Source of the DNA: Geothrix fermentans DSM 14018
Lineage (GTDB): Bacteria; Acidobacteriota; Holophagae; Holophagales; Holophagaceae
DNA length: 64,000 nucleotides
Reading direction: 5' to 3'
Assembly: GCF_000428885.1 (NCBI RefSeq)
Contig: NZ_AUAU01000009.1
Location: 62,001 to 126,000, forward strand
Part shown: in pieces, positions 16,718 through 24,065 of the stretch
Layout: the number at the start of each line of letters is the position of its first letter
How positions within the stretch are numbered: position 1 is the stretch's first letter
Notes under the pieces: generated by a model
The model's database searches: none
The model's input: the letters and a program-made list of their open reading frames with translations, nothing else
What the model was told of the DNA's origin: nothing
Program-made: the position numbers and the translations under genes

Positions 16718-18448
16718 CTAGAACGCCCAGAAGGCGTCCACTTCCTCGTCGGTGAAGTCCCACACGGCTTGGTGTGGCGCCACGGGGTCCGTGCGGAAGA
16801 ACTCCGGCAGCCGGTCGTGGGCCGGCGTCAGGCCGGCGGCCAGGTTGAAGGCCCGCTCCGTCTTCAGCACGGCCTTGCCCAGGCCGGTGACATCCTCCCC
16901 CGTCAGCCGGGTCCCGAAACGGGCGTTGATCATGTCGATGAGGGCCGGCAGGCACTCGGGAATGTCCAGCGCCGGGAAGGCGATGAAGATGCACATGCCG
17001 GTGGAGTCCACGGCGGCCGTGGCGATCTGGAGGTTCCGGGACAGCTCCACCTGCCCATCCTTCTTCAGGGGATCCACCTGGCCGCCCACGTTGAGGATGT
17101 TGGTGGCGATGGTGTAGCCCGCCGTGTGGTCCGCCCCCATGGGCGTGGTGGCGTAGGTGATGCCGATGCCCTTGACGGAACGGGGATCGTAGGCCGGGAT
17201 GGCCTGGTTCTTGACGACGGGGACCCGCGTCAGCCCGTAGGCGCGCCCCACCGAGCCGGCGCCGGAGCCGATGATCCGGCCCAGGGGCGTGCCCTTGCCG
17301 ATCTCCTCCCGGAGGATGCGGAGCACCTCCTTGCCGTCTCCCCAAGCCAGCAGTCCGGCTTCCATGGCCACGCCGAAGGCGACGGCCGTCTCGATGGAGT
17401 CGAGGCCCAGGTCGTCCATGAGGTTGTCGGCCGTGGCGATGTCATCCAGGTCCTTGATGCAGCAGTTGGCGCCCAGGCCCCAGATGGTCTCGTATTCGAA
17501 GCCGGAGGTGAGGTACTGCCCCTGGGCGTCGTTGTAGACCTGGGAACACTGGATGACGCAGCCCGCATGGCAGCCGTGGCGCGGTTTTCCGCCGCGGGCC
17601 ACGATGGTCTCGTGCATGGTCTCGCCGCAGATCTGCTCGTGGCCGTCGAACTGCCCGTAGGTGAAGTTGCGGGTCGGAAGGCCGCCGGCCTCGTTGAGGA
17701 TGTTCACGAGCACGTTGGTTCCGTAGGTCGGGAGCCCCTGGCCGCTCACGGGGTGCTCCATCAGCGCCTTGGTGAAGACCTTGGAGGCCGCCTTGAAGGC
17801 CTCGGGATCGGCCATCTGGAGGCCTTGGGCGCCTTCGTCGTCGATGGTGAGGTACTTGATCCGCTTCGACCCCATGACCGCGCCGAGGCCGCCCCGTCCG
17901 TGGCTCCGGAGTTTGCCGGAAGGATCCTTGACCGAGATGTTGGCGCCCGAGAGCTTGTACTCACCGCTGGGCCCGATGCAGATCACGCCGAGCTTCCGCG
18001 CCTGCCTGGCCTGGAGCGCCTCCAGGACCGCGAAGTTCCCCAGCCCCTGGAGGGTGCCATCCTCCCGGATGGCCACGCCTTCCCGGCTGATGTGGAGGCC
18101 GTACCAGGTGTCCTTTTCGGGAATGCCCTCGATGATCAGGGCCTTGATGCCCAGCTTGGCGAACATCTGGGCGGCCGTGCCGCCGACGTTGCTCTCCTTG
18201 ATGCCGCCGGTGAGCGGGCTCTTCGCCCCTGCCGAAAGACGGCCCGAGTTGGAGGCCGACGTGCCCGACAGCAGGCCCGGCGCGAAGACCAGCTTGTTGT
18301 TGGGGCCGAGGGGATGGCAGGTGGGGGGGACCTCCGCAGCCACGATGGCCGAGGTGAGGGCGCGCCCGCCGAGCCCGAGCCAGGCCTCCGGCACGGCCTC
18401 GGTGCGGACGGTGAGATGGGTCAGGTCGACGCGGATGAGCTTGTCCAT
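16718..18448 (-). CDS. Aldehyde ferredoxin oxidoreductase family protein (AOR 1)
   Basis: 576 aa, of typical COG2414 length. ATG at 18448 is chosen because of GGAGG 6 bases upstream. The N-terminal domain has the pterin-binding GLGGRALTSAI and GRLSAGAKSPLTGGIKESNVGG blocks. The Fe-S cluster Cys residues are C293, C297 and C301, in a Cys-x3-Cys-x3-Cys spacing instead of Cys-x2-Cys-x3-Cys, with the fourth at C486 (DSTGMC). The enzyme would hold tungsten-bispterin and a [4Fe-4S] cluster and oxidise aldehydes or reduce acids. It is followed by a MoaD-like gene and faces a sigma-54 activator. Confidence 0.92.
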   Translation of the reverse strand: MDKLIRVDLTHLTVRTEAVPEAWLGLGGRALTSAIVAAEVPPTCHPLGPNNKLVFAPGLLSGTSASNSGRLSAGAKSPLTGGIKESNVGGTAAQMFAKLGIKALIIEGIPEKDTWYGLHISREGVAIREDGTLQGLGNFAVLEALQARQARKLGVICIGPSGEYKLSGANISVKDPSGKLRSHGRGGLGAVMGSKRIKYLTIDDEGAQGLQMADPEAFKAASKVFTKALMEHPVSGQGLPTYGTNVLVNILNEAGGLPTRNFTYGQFDGHEQICGETMHETIVARGGKPRHGCHAGCVIQCSQVYNDAQGQYLTSGFEYETIWGLGANCCIKDLDDIATADNLMDDLGLDSIETAVAFGVAMEAGLLAWGDGKEVLRILREEIGKGTPLGRIIGSGAGSVGRAYGLTRVPVVKNQAIPAYDPRSVKGIGITYATTPMGADHTAGYTIATNILNVGGQVDPLKKDGQVELSRNLQIATAAVDSTGMCIFIAFPALDIPECLPALIDMINARFGTRLTGEDVTGLGKAVLKTERAFNLAAGLTPAHDRLPEFFRTDPVAPHQAVWDFTDEEVDAFWAF

Positions 18449-18485
18449 GGGGCCTCCGGATGGATCGAAAGAAGATCTCGATATC

Positions 18486-18526
18486 CGGCATGAAGCATGC
18501 CGAACCGTTGGCACCGGACCTTGCCA
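18486..18526. promoter_or_regulatory. Inverted repeats in the AOR1/activator intergenic region
   Basis: Two symmetric sites lie in the 288-bp divergent gap. One is a perfect 7-bp hairpin with AAG loop (CGGCATG/CATGCCG, 18486-18502), 38-54 bases from the AOR start. The other is an interrupted TGGCA-N8-TGCCA palindrome (18509-18526). Either could be an activator-binding site or part of the AOR1 leader. Farther on, GTTCCA motifs occur near 18674 and 18684. No sigma-54 promoter of correct spacing was identified. Confidence 0.4.
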
Positions 18527-18736
18527 TCGGCCGAGGCAGCACCATTCCTTCAGCCGTCTGACGTGGCGGCGAAATAATCGATCAAACCCTCTGAAGGCCA
18601 GCCCTCCAACATCCTCCCGTCCGGCGGAAGGGCCCCCACATGTGATCCAATTCGCTCCGCAGTGGTTCATGTTGTTCCAAACCGTTCCACGGGCTGCCCA
18701 GGTCCTTCGACCTGCCCGGCGATGGGAGGAGGCTGC

Positions 18737-20743
18737 ATGGAAGCACCCGTGAAGGACGCGATGGCCATCTGGGAGCGGTTCATGGCCACGGGGGAGCTCG
18801 AACCCGGCCTCCTGAGGCCCGAGATCGAGGCCTCCTGGCGGCGGTGCCGCGCGGCTGGCGTGGATCCCCACGCGGGGCGCTCCACCCGGACCCTCGATCC
18901 GGAGGCCCTGACCCGCCTCAAGGAGCGGAAGCGCGCCCTCATCGAGGTGGCGAAACCCTTCATGCAGGACCTGTTCAACCTCGTCGCCGGAACCGGGTTC
19001 GTGGTCCTGCTGCTCGACGAGTACGGCACCCTCCTGGAGACGGTGGCCGAACCCGAGTGGATCCTGGCCTATGACGACCTGAACCTCGCTCCCGGCGCCT
19101 GCTGGACCGAGGACGAGGTGGGCACCAACGGGGTCGGCACGTCGCTCGTCCTGGGGCGGACCTTCCAGGTGTCCGGGCCGGAGCACTTCTGCCGGAAGCA
19201 CCACAAGTGGACCTGCACGGGCGCACCCATCCTCGACCGGAACGGCGAAACGACGGGCCTCCTGGAGCTCTCCGGCCCCGTGGGCGGCACCCACCTGCAC
19301 ACGCAGGGCCTGGTGATGGCCTCCGTCGCGGCCATCCAGCACCAGTTGGAGCTGGGGAGGAAGAACCTCGAGCTCATGCTCCTGAACAAGCGGCTCGCGA
19401 GCATCCTCGGTACCGTGAGCGACGGCGTGATCGTGCTGGCCGCCGACGGGTCCCTCGCCCAGGCCAATCCCGTGGCCGAGCGGCTGCTGGGCGTCACCAG
19501 CCGGCAGATGGCCGGCAAGTGGGCCGCCGACCTTGTCCGGGAGGCGGCGCCGATCCAGGACCTCCTGGCCTGGGGCCGCGAGTTCCTGGACCAGGAGATG
19601 GAACTGCAGTCGGGCCGGGGCGCCATCCAGTGCATCGTCAGCGGACGCCCGATCCTCGACGACGAGGGCGTGATCCAGGGGGCGGTCCTCTTCGCCAACC
19701 CCATCCTCAAGATCAAGCGGCTCGTGAACCGGTTCGCCGGGGCCCAGGCGGCCTTCCGCTTCGAGGACGTCCTGGGGCACGGCGAGGCGATCCGGAAGGC
19801 GGTCCACCTGGGCCACATGGCCGCCGGCAACGACAGCAACGTGATGCTGGCCGGCGAGAGCGGCACGGGCAAGGAGCTCTTCGCCCAGGCCATCCACAAC
19901 CAGTCGGCGCGGCGGAACGGGCCCTTCGTGGCGGTGAACTGCGGCGCCATCCCCCGGGAGCTGATCGCCAGCGAGCTGTTCGGGTACCACGAAGGCGCCT
20001 TCACCGGCGCCGCCCGCGGAGGCCGGCCGGGCAAGTTCGAGCTGGCCAGCGGCGGGACCCTCTTTCTGGACGAGATCGGGGACATGCCCCTGGAGCAGCA
20101 GATCGCCCTGCTACGGGTGCTCCAGGACCGCACCATCACGCGGATCGGCGGGGACAGGTCCCTGGTGGTGGATGTCCGGATCATCTGCGCCACCCACAAG
20201 GACCTGCTCGAGGAGGTCCGGAAGGGGACCTTCCGCCAGGACCTGTACTACCGGCTGAACGTCTCGATGATCAAGCTGCCCCCGCTGCGGGAGCACACCG
20301 AGGACATCCCGGAGCTGCTGGAGTCCTTCGTCCGCAAGATCACCGCCGCCAAGAAGGGTCCCGCCCTGAGGATCGATCCGCAGGTGGTCCAGGTGTTCCG
20401 GCGCCATCCGTGGCCCGGCAACATCCGCGAGTTCCAGAACGTCGTGGAGCGCATGGTCCATGCGGCGCAGGGACCGGTCCTGTCGGTGGAGCAGATCCCG
20501 GAGGAGCTCCAGGGCCCGCCGGAACAGCTGCCCGGGGCCCCTCGCCCCACCGCTCCCCTGGGGGCGTCCGGGCTCAGATCCGTGCTCGCCGCTGAAGAAC
20601 AGCAGGAGATCCTCGCCTGCCTCCGCGCCTGCAAGGGCAACCTCAGCCAGGCCGCGCGGAAGCTCGGCATGGGCCGGACCACGCTGTACCGGAAGCTGGA
20701 GAAGCTGGGCTTCCAGGACGGGAGCCCCGCCCCGGAGGCCTGA
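18737..20743 (+). CDS. AcoR-type sigma-54-dependent transcriptional activator (GAF-PAS-AAA+-Fis)
   Basis: 668 aa from the ATG at 18737, which has GGGAGGAGG upstream. The N-terminus (residues about 20-205) is the AcoR/GAF sensor (EIEASWRRCRAAGVDP, later DEVGTNGVGTSL). A PAS-like segment (RLASILGTVSDGVIVLAADG) follows. The AAA+ domain has Walker A GESGTGKE, the sigma-54 contact loop GAFTGA, Walker B GTLFLDEIGD and the arginine-finger region. The C-terminus is a Fis-type HTH (GNLSQAARKLGMGRTTLYRKL). By position it probably activates the divergent AOR gene in response to an aldehyde, alcohol or acid signal. Confidence 0.92.
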   Translation: MEAPVKDAMAIWERFMATGELEPGLLRPEIEASWRRCRAAGVDPHAGRSTRTLDPEALTRLKERKRALIEVAKPFMQDLFNLVAGTGFVVLLLDEYGTLLETVAEPEWILAYDDLNLAPGACWTEDEVGTNGVGTSLVLGRTFQVSGPEHFCRKHHKWTCTGAPILDRNGETTGLLELSGPVGGTHLHTQGLVMASVAAIQHQLELGRKNLELMLLNKRLASILGTVSDGVIVLAADGSLAQANPVAERLLGVTSRQMAGKWAADLVREAAPIQDLLAWGREFLDQEMELQSGRGAIQCIVSGRPILDDEGVIQGAVLFANPILKIKRLVNRFAGAQAAFRFEDVLGHGEAIRKAVHLGHMAAGNDSNVMLAGESGTGKELFAQAIHNQSARRNGPFVAVNCGAIPRELIASELFGYHEGAFTGAARGGRPGKFELASGGTLFLDEIGDMPLEQQIALLRVLQDRTITRIGGDRSLVVDVRIICATHKDLLEEVRKGTFRQDLYYRLNVSMIKLPPLREHTEDIPELLESFVRKITAAKKGPALRIDPQVVQVFRRHPWPGNIREFQNVVERMVHAAQGPVLSVEQIPEELQGPPEQLPGAPRPTAPLGASGLRSVLAAEEQQEILACLRACKGNLSQAARKLGMGRTTLYRKLEKLGFQDGSPAPEA

Positions 20744-20777
20744 CTCCGGCCCCGGAGGCAGAACGCTTCCCCGAAGA

Positions 20778-22250
20778 TCAGGCCTTGCGCAGGCTGACGG
20801 CGGCGCCGCCGCCGCCCAGGGCCAGCATGATCACGGCCTGGACGAGGGTCTTGTAGGACACCTGGGGCCCGGACACCGCCGTCCAGACGAACAGGGCGCC
20901 GGCGGCCAGCAGCAGGACGTAGATCCCCAGCATGATCTTCCGGGCCTTCTCGTTGGTCTCCGGCGTGTCCTCTGCGAAGAAGCGGTCGTAGAGGATGAGC
21001 CCCACGGCGGCCACCACGTTGAGGGCCACGAAGAGCAGCCAGAAGGTGCGCGCCGCGGCGGGGCCGCCGGGCTGGCCCACCAGGGGCTTCAGCATGGCGC
21101 CGTACAGGGCGCCGCCCAGGCTGGAGCCGATGAGGCTGCCGATGACGCCGTAGAGGAAGGCGTAGCCCATGTAGACGGCCTTCTTGTCCGCCGGCGCCAC
21201 CAGCCCCACGTAGCTGTAGTACTTCGGATGGGCCGTCATCTCCCCGATGGAGAACACCGAGATGCCCAGGATGAACACCCACACGTTGGTGGAGGCCGCC
21301 AGGCACAGGAAGCCGAGGGTGCCGATGACGATGCCCGAGACCATGGTGGGCAGGGACCGGACCTTCTTGACGATGCGGCTCACCAGCACCTGCAGCAGGA
21401 TGATGGTGCCGCCGTTGACCACGGTGACGTGCTCTGCGTCGAACTTGAGGGGCACGCCGAAGGAGGCGAAGAAGCGGTTCACGGGCGTGGCGTCCACGAA
21501 GTCGCGCAGGTACCAGAGCACCGATCCGAAGTTCTGGAAGTAGAGGATCCAGAAGCCCGAGTAGACCACGATCATCAGCATGAAGCGGGCGTCACCCAGC
21601 ACCATGGCCGCGCCGTGGGCGACCTCCTTCAGGCTCTTGGTGTTGGCGGGCTTCGGCGGATCCTTGAAGAGGAAGACCGTGGGCACCAGCATGGCCGCGC
21701 AGTAGAGGGCCGAGGCGATGAAGACGTAGCGCCAGGAGAAGCCCTTCAGCACGCTCACCACCAGGGGCGCGAGGAAGGCCCCGATGTTGATCATCCAGTA
21801 GTAGATGCCGAAGCCGAAGCCGGAGTTCTCCTCCGTGGTGGTGCGGGCCAGCGTCCCCGAGATGATGGGCTTGAAGAGGCCCGCGCCCGTGGCCATGACG
21901 AGCAGGGCGCCGAACACCGCCCCGTAGGCGGTCATGTTCCCGGCCACGAAGTAGCCGGCCGTGAGGATCGAGAAGGCGAACATCAGCATGCGCCGGTAGC
22001 CGTAGCGGTCCGCCAGCGCGCCCCCGGCGATGGGCACCACGTAGGTGATGGCGTAGATGAGGCTCTGGAGGAAGCCCACGGACTGCTCCGTGAAGCCCAG
22101 GCCGCCCTTGGCCACCTCATTGGTGAGGTAGACCGCGAGCACCGAGTTGAGGCCGTAGTAGGCGGCCCGCTCGAAGAGCTCCATGACGTTCGCCAGCCAG
22201 AAGACCGGCGGGAAGGAGCGGAGGATTCCGGAGGAGCGCTGAGTGGGCAT
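20778..22250 (-). CDS. POT/PTR2 family proton-dependent oligopeptide transporter
   Basis: 490 aa MFS protein. The POT ExxER proton-coupling motif appears as ELFERAAYYG near the N-terminus, and the PTR2 signature as GIYYWMINIGAFLAPL. About 12-14 membrane helices are apparent, including a C-terminal pair. It imports di- and tripeptides with protons across the inner membrane. It sits between the two AOR loci; whether peptide uptake is linked to amino-acid-derived aldehyde oxidation is speculation. No ribosome site is visible; a TATAAT hexamer lies 6 bases before the ATG. Confidence 0.9.
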   Translation of the reverse strand: MPTQRSSGILRSFPPVFWLANVMELFERAAYYGLNSVLAVYLTNEVAKGGLGFTEQSVGFLQSLIYAITYVVPIAGGALADRYGYRRMLMFAFSILTAGYFVAGNMTAYGAVFGALLVMATGAGLFKPIISGTLARTTTEENSGFGFGIYYWMINIGAFLAPLVVSVLKGFSWRYVFIASALYCAAMLVPTVFLFKDPPKPANTKSLKEVAHGAAMVLGDARFMLMIVVYSGFWILYFQNFGSVLWYLRDFVDATPVNRFFASFGVPLKFDAEHVTVVNGGTIILLQVLVSRIVKKVRSLPTMVSGIVIGTLGFLCLAASTNVWVFILGISVFSIGEMTAHPKYYSYVGLVAPADKKAVYMGYAFLYGVIGSLIGSSLGGALYGAMLKPLVGQPGGPAAARTFWLLFVALNVVAAVGLILYDRFFAEDTPETNEKARKIMLGIYVLLLAAGALFVWTAVSGPQVSYKTLVQAVIMLALGGGGAAVSLRKA

Positions 22251-22256
22251 CCGGGG

Positions 22257-22262
22257 ATTATA
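22257..22262 (-). promoter_or_regulatory. -10 element 6 bases upstream of the POT transporter ATG
   Basis: TATAAT on the minus strand is followed by CCCCGG and then the ATG at 22250. This spacing places transcription initiation at or next to the start codon, as in leaderless mRNAs. No clear -35 hexamer is visible. Confidence 0.5.
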
Positions 22263-22279
22263 CGGGACCTTCGGGTTTT

Positions 22280-22555
22280 CTAGCCCCCGCCCCGCTGGAA
22301 GCCCCGGTGGAAGCGGGCCATGAAGGCCTCGGCCTCCCTCTCCGCATAGCCTTCGAGGCGGATCTCGACCCGGTGCCGGGGCAGGACCACGCGCCCCACC
22401 CGGAGGTCCGGCAGGAGATCGAGCCGGATCTGCCAGCGGCGCGAACCGTCGCCTCCCCGGAAGCCGCCATCCTCCTCCGTGAAGGCTCCCACGGCCCCCG
22501 GCAGGAGGCGCAGGAACTCCTCGCGGCTGAGGGTCATCTCCAGCCGGAGGTCCAT
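22280..22555 (-). CDS. Small hypothetical protein, last gene of the AOR2 operon
   Basis: 91 aa. Its ATG overlaps the stop of the MoaD-like gene (ATGA), so it is translationally coupled to it. The protein starts MDLRLEMTLSREEFLRLLPGA and has alternating strand/helix character (WQIRLDLLPDLRVGRVVLPRHRVEIRLEGY), ending Arg/Gly-rich (FHRGFQRGGG). I do not recognise the family. The position matches a small accessory protein at the end of Aromatoleum-type aor operons, so a role in cofactor maturation or assembly is a reasonable hypothesis, inferred only from context. Confidence 0.75.
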   Translation of the reverse strand: MDLRLEMTLSREEFLRLLPGAVGAFTEEDGGFRGGDGSRRWQIRLDLLPDLRVGRVVLPRHRVEIRLEGYAEREAEAFMARFHRGFQRGGG

Positions 22556-22809
22556 CAGCCGCCGGCCACGGGCGGCCAGATGGCCAGGACCTCGCCTTCG
22601 GCCAGTACCCGGGCCGCCCGCTCCGGCGGGGCCACCCAGACGCCGTCCACCAGCACGATGGCGCACTGGCCCGGCGGGATCCTCTGCTGGAGGATCACGT
22701 CGGCCACGGTGGCGCCGGGCTCCACCTCCAGGTCCGTCCTGTGGCGGGAGCGGGCCGCCCGCGGGAGGTGGACGGCGAGGGAGGCGAACAGCTTGAGGGT
22801 GATCTTCAT
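22555..22809 (-). CDS. MoaD/ThiS-like sulfur carrier of the AOR2 operon
   Basis: 84 aa from the ATG at 22809, which overlaps the stop of the FAD oxidoreductase gene by 4 bases (ATGA). Beta-grasp sequence MKITLKLFASLAVHLP, then VDGVWVAPPERAARVLAEGEVLAIWP, ends in a Gly-Gly tail. It is a paralogue of the MoaD-like protein at 16478-16702. A dedicated MoaD in an AOR operon is expected to serve tungstopterin cofactor synthesis. A longer reading from 22881 would only overlap the upstream gene. Confidence 0.85.
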   Translation of the reverse strand: MKITLKLFASLAVHLPRAARSRHRTDLEVEPGATVADVILQQRIPPGQCAIVLVDGVWVAPPERAARVLAEGEVLAIWPPVAGG

Positions 22810-24050
22810 GCCACCTTGTGCGCCGCGGCGAGGTAGGCCTCCATGATCCGGGTGGGGTCGTCCAGCAGGCGCTGCTTCCACTTGCCCAGGCGCACGCGGC
22901 CTTCGATGAGGCCCCGGAAGGCGCCTACGTGGTCAGCGAAGCCCACGCAGTTCGCGCCCACCAGGCGGTCGCCCTCGAACTGGAGGTTCAGGTAGCGGTA
23001 GCGGGCCTCGTCCAGGACCTCGGTGGACTCTCCCTGGGGCACGCCCTGCCACTCCCCGAAGGAAGAGGAGACGAGGCCGAGGGTGGTGAGCACGTTGAAG
23101 ACGAAGCTGCCCCGGAACTGGGCGGGCTTCCCGGCCATGTTCAGCGCCGCGATGCGCCCCTGCTCCACCGCATTGGGCTGGATGGCGTTGAGCTGCCGCC
23201 GGCCCGTGAGGCAGTCCGTGGCCTCGGCCACGTCCCCGGCGGCGTAGATGCCGGCGACGCTGGTCTGCATGGTGGGGTCCACCAGGATCCCGCGGTCCAC
23301 GTCGATGCCGCTGCCCGCCAGGAAGTCGAGGTTGGGGTCCACACCCACGGCGCTGAGGTAGAGGTCCGCCGGCAGGGTCCGTCCATCCGGCAGGGTCACC
23401 TGGAGGGCGCCATCGCCCGCCGTGATGCCGAGGGGCTGGGTGCGGGTGAGGATCTTCACGCCCCTGGCCTCGCACCAGCTGCGGATCAGGCTGCTGGCGG
23501 TGGGGTTCATCATGCGCCGCACCATGTACCCGCTCCGGACGAGGATGGTGAGGTCCACGCCGCGCGACAGCAGGCCCTCCATGATGATGCAGCCCACGAA
23601 GCCCGCGCCCATCTGGACGACGCGGGTGCCGGGCCGGGCCTTGGCGAGGATGCTCCGGGCGTCCTCGAGGGTCCAGCAGCTGTGGACACCGGGCAGGTCC
23701 ATGCCCGGGATCGTCTCGAGGCTGGGGTGCGAGCCCGTGGCGATGAGCAGCCGGTCGAAGGACAGGCTGCGCCCGCCGCCCAGGTCCACGGTGCGGTTGG
23801 CGATGTCGATGGCCCTGGCCCGGGCCTGCACCAGGTTGATGCGGAGGCGGTCGTAGTGGTCCGCATCCTTCCGGATGTGGGTGCCCGCCTCGTCGATCTC
23901 CCCCTTCAGCAGGTAGGGGATGGCCATGCGGGCATAGGGCGGTTCGCCCTCACCGCAGAGGAGGGTGATCTCCGCGGCGGGGGCGGCCTTGCGCAGGGTC
24001 TCCGCGGCGATGACGCCGGCAGGCCCGCTTCCGATGATGAGGTGTCGCAT
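22806..24050 (-). CDS. FAD-dependent pyridine nucleotide-disulfide-type oxidoreductase (AorC-like)
   Basis: 414 aa with two Rossmann motifs: FAD-binding IIGSGPAGVIAAE at the N-terminus and NAD-binding VVQMGAGFVGCIIME near residue 145. The C-terminal FAD motif is GIYAAGDVAEATD. There is no redox-active Cys pair of the disulfide reductase type, consistent with an NAD(P)H:ferredoxin/rubredoxin-type reductase. In the three-subunit AOR of Aromatoleum, the FAD subunit lets the tungsten enzyme use NAD. Gene order here (Fe-S protein, AOR, FAD protein, MoaD-like) matches that system. Confidence 0.88.
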   Translation of the reverse strand: MRHLIIGSGPAGVIAAETLRKAAPAAEITLLCGEGEPPYARMAIPYLLKGEIDEAGTHIRKDADHYDRLRINLVQARARAIDIANRTVDLGGGRSLSFDRLLIATGSHPSLETIPGMDLPGVHSCWTLEDARSILAKARPGTRVVQMGAGFVGCIIMEGLLSRGVDLTILVRSGYMVRRMMNPTASSLIRSWCEARGVKILTRTQPLGITAGDGALQVTLPDGRTLPADLYLSAVGVDPNLDFLAGSGIDVDRGILVDPTMQTSVAGIYAAGDVAEATDCLTGRRQLNAIQPNAVEQGRIAALNMAGKPAQFRGSFVFNVLTTLGLVSSSFGEWQGVPQGESTEVLDEARYRYLNLQFEGDRLVGANCVGFADHVGAFRGLIEGRVRLGKWKQRLLDDPTRIMEAYLAAAHKVA

Positions 24051-24065
24051 GGGAGGCCCCGCCGC

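Noticed and set aside
16517-18493. Plus-strand ORF opposite AOR1 and its MoaD
   Set aside because: Antisense shadow of the well-supported AOR1 gene; no recognisable motifs.
18509-18526. Sigma-54 promoter between AOR1 and its activator
   Set aside because: TGGCAC and TTGC are present, but the GG to GC distance is 11 bases instead of the strict 10, in both orientations. Treated as a palindrome only.
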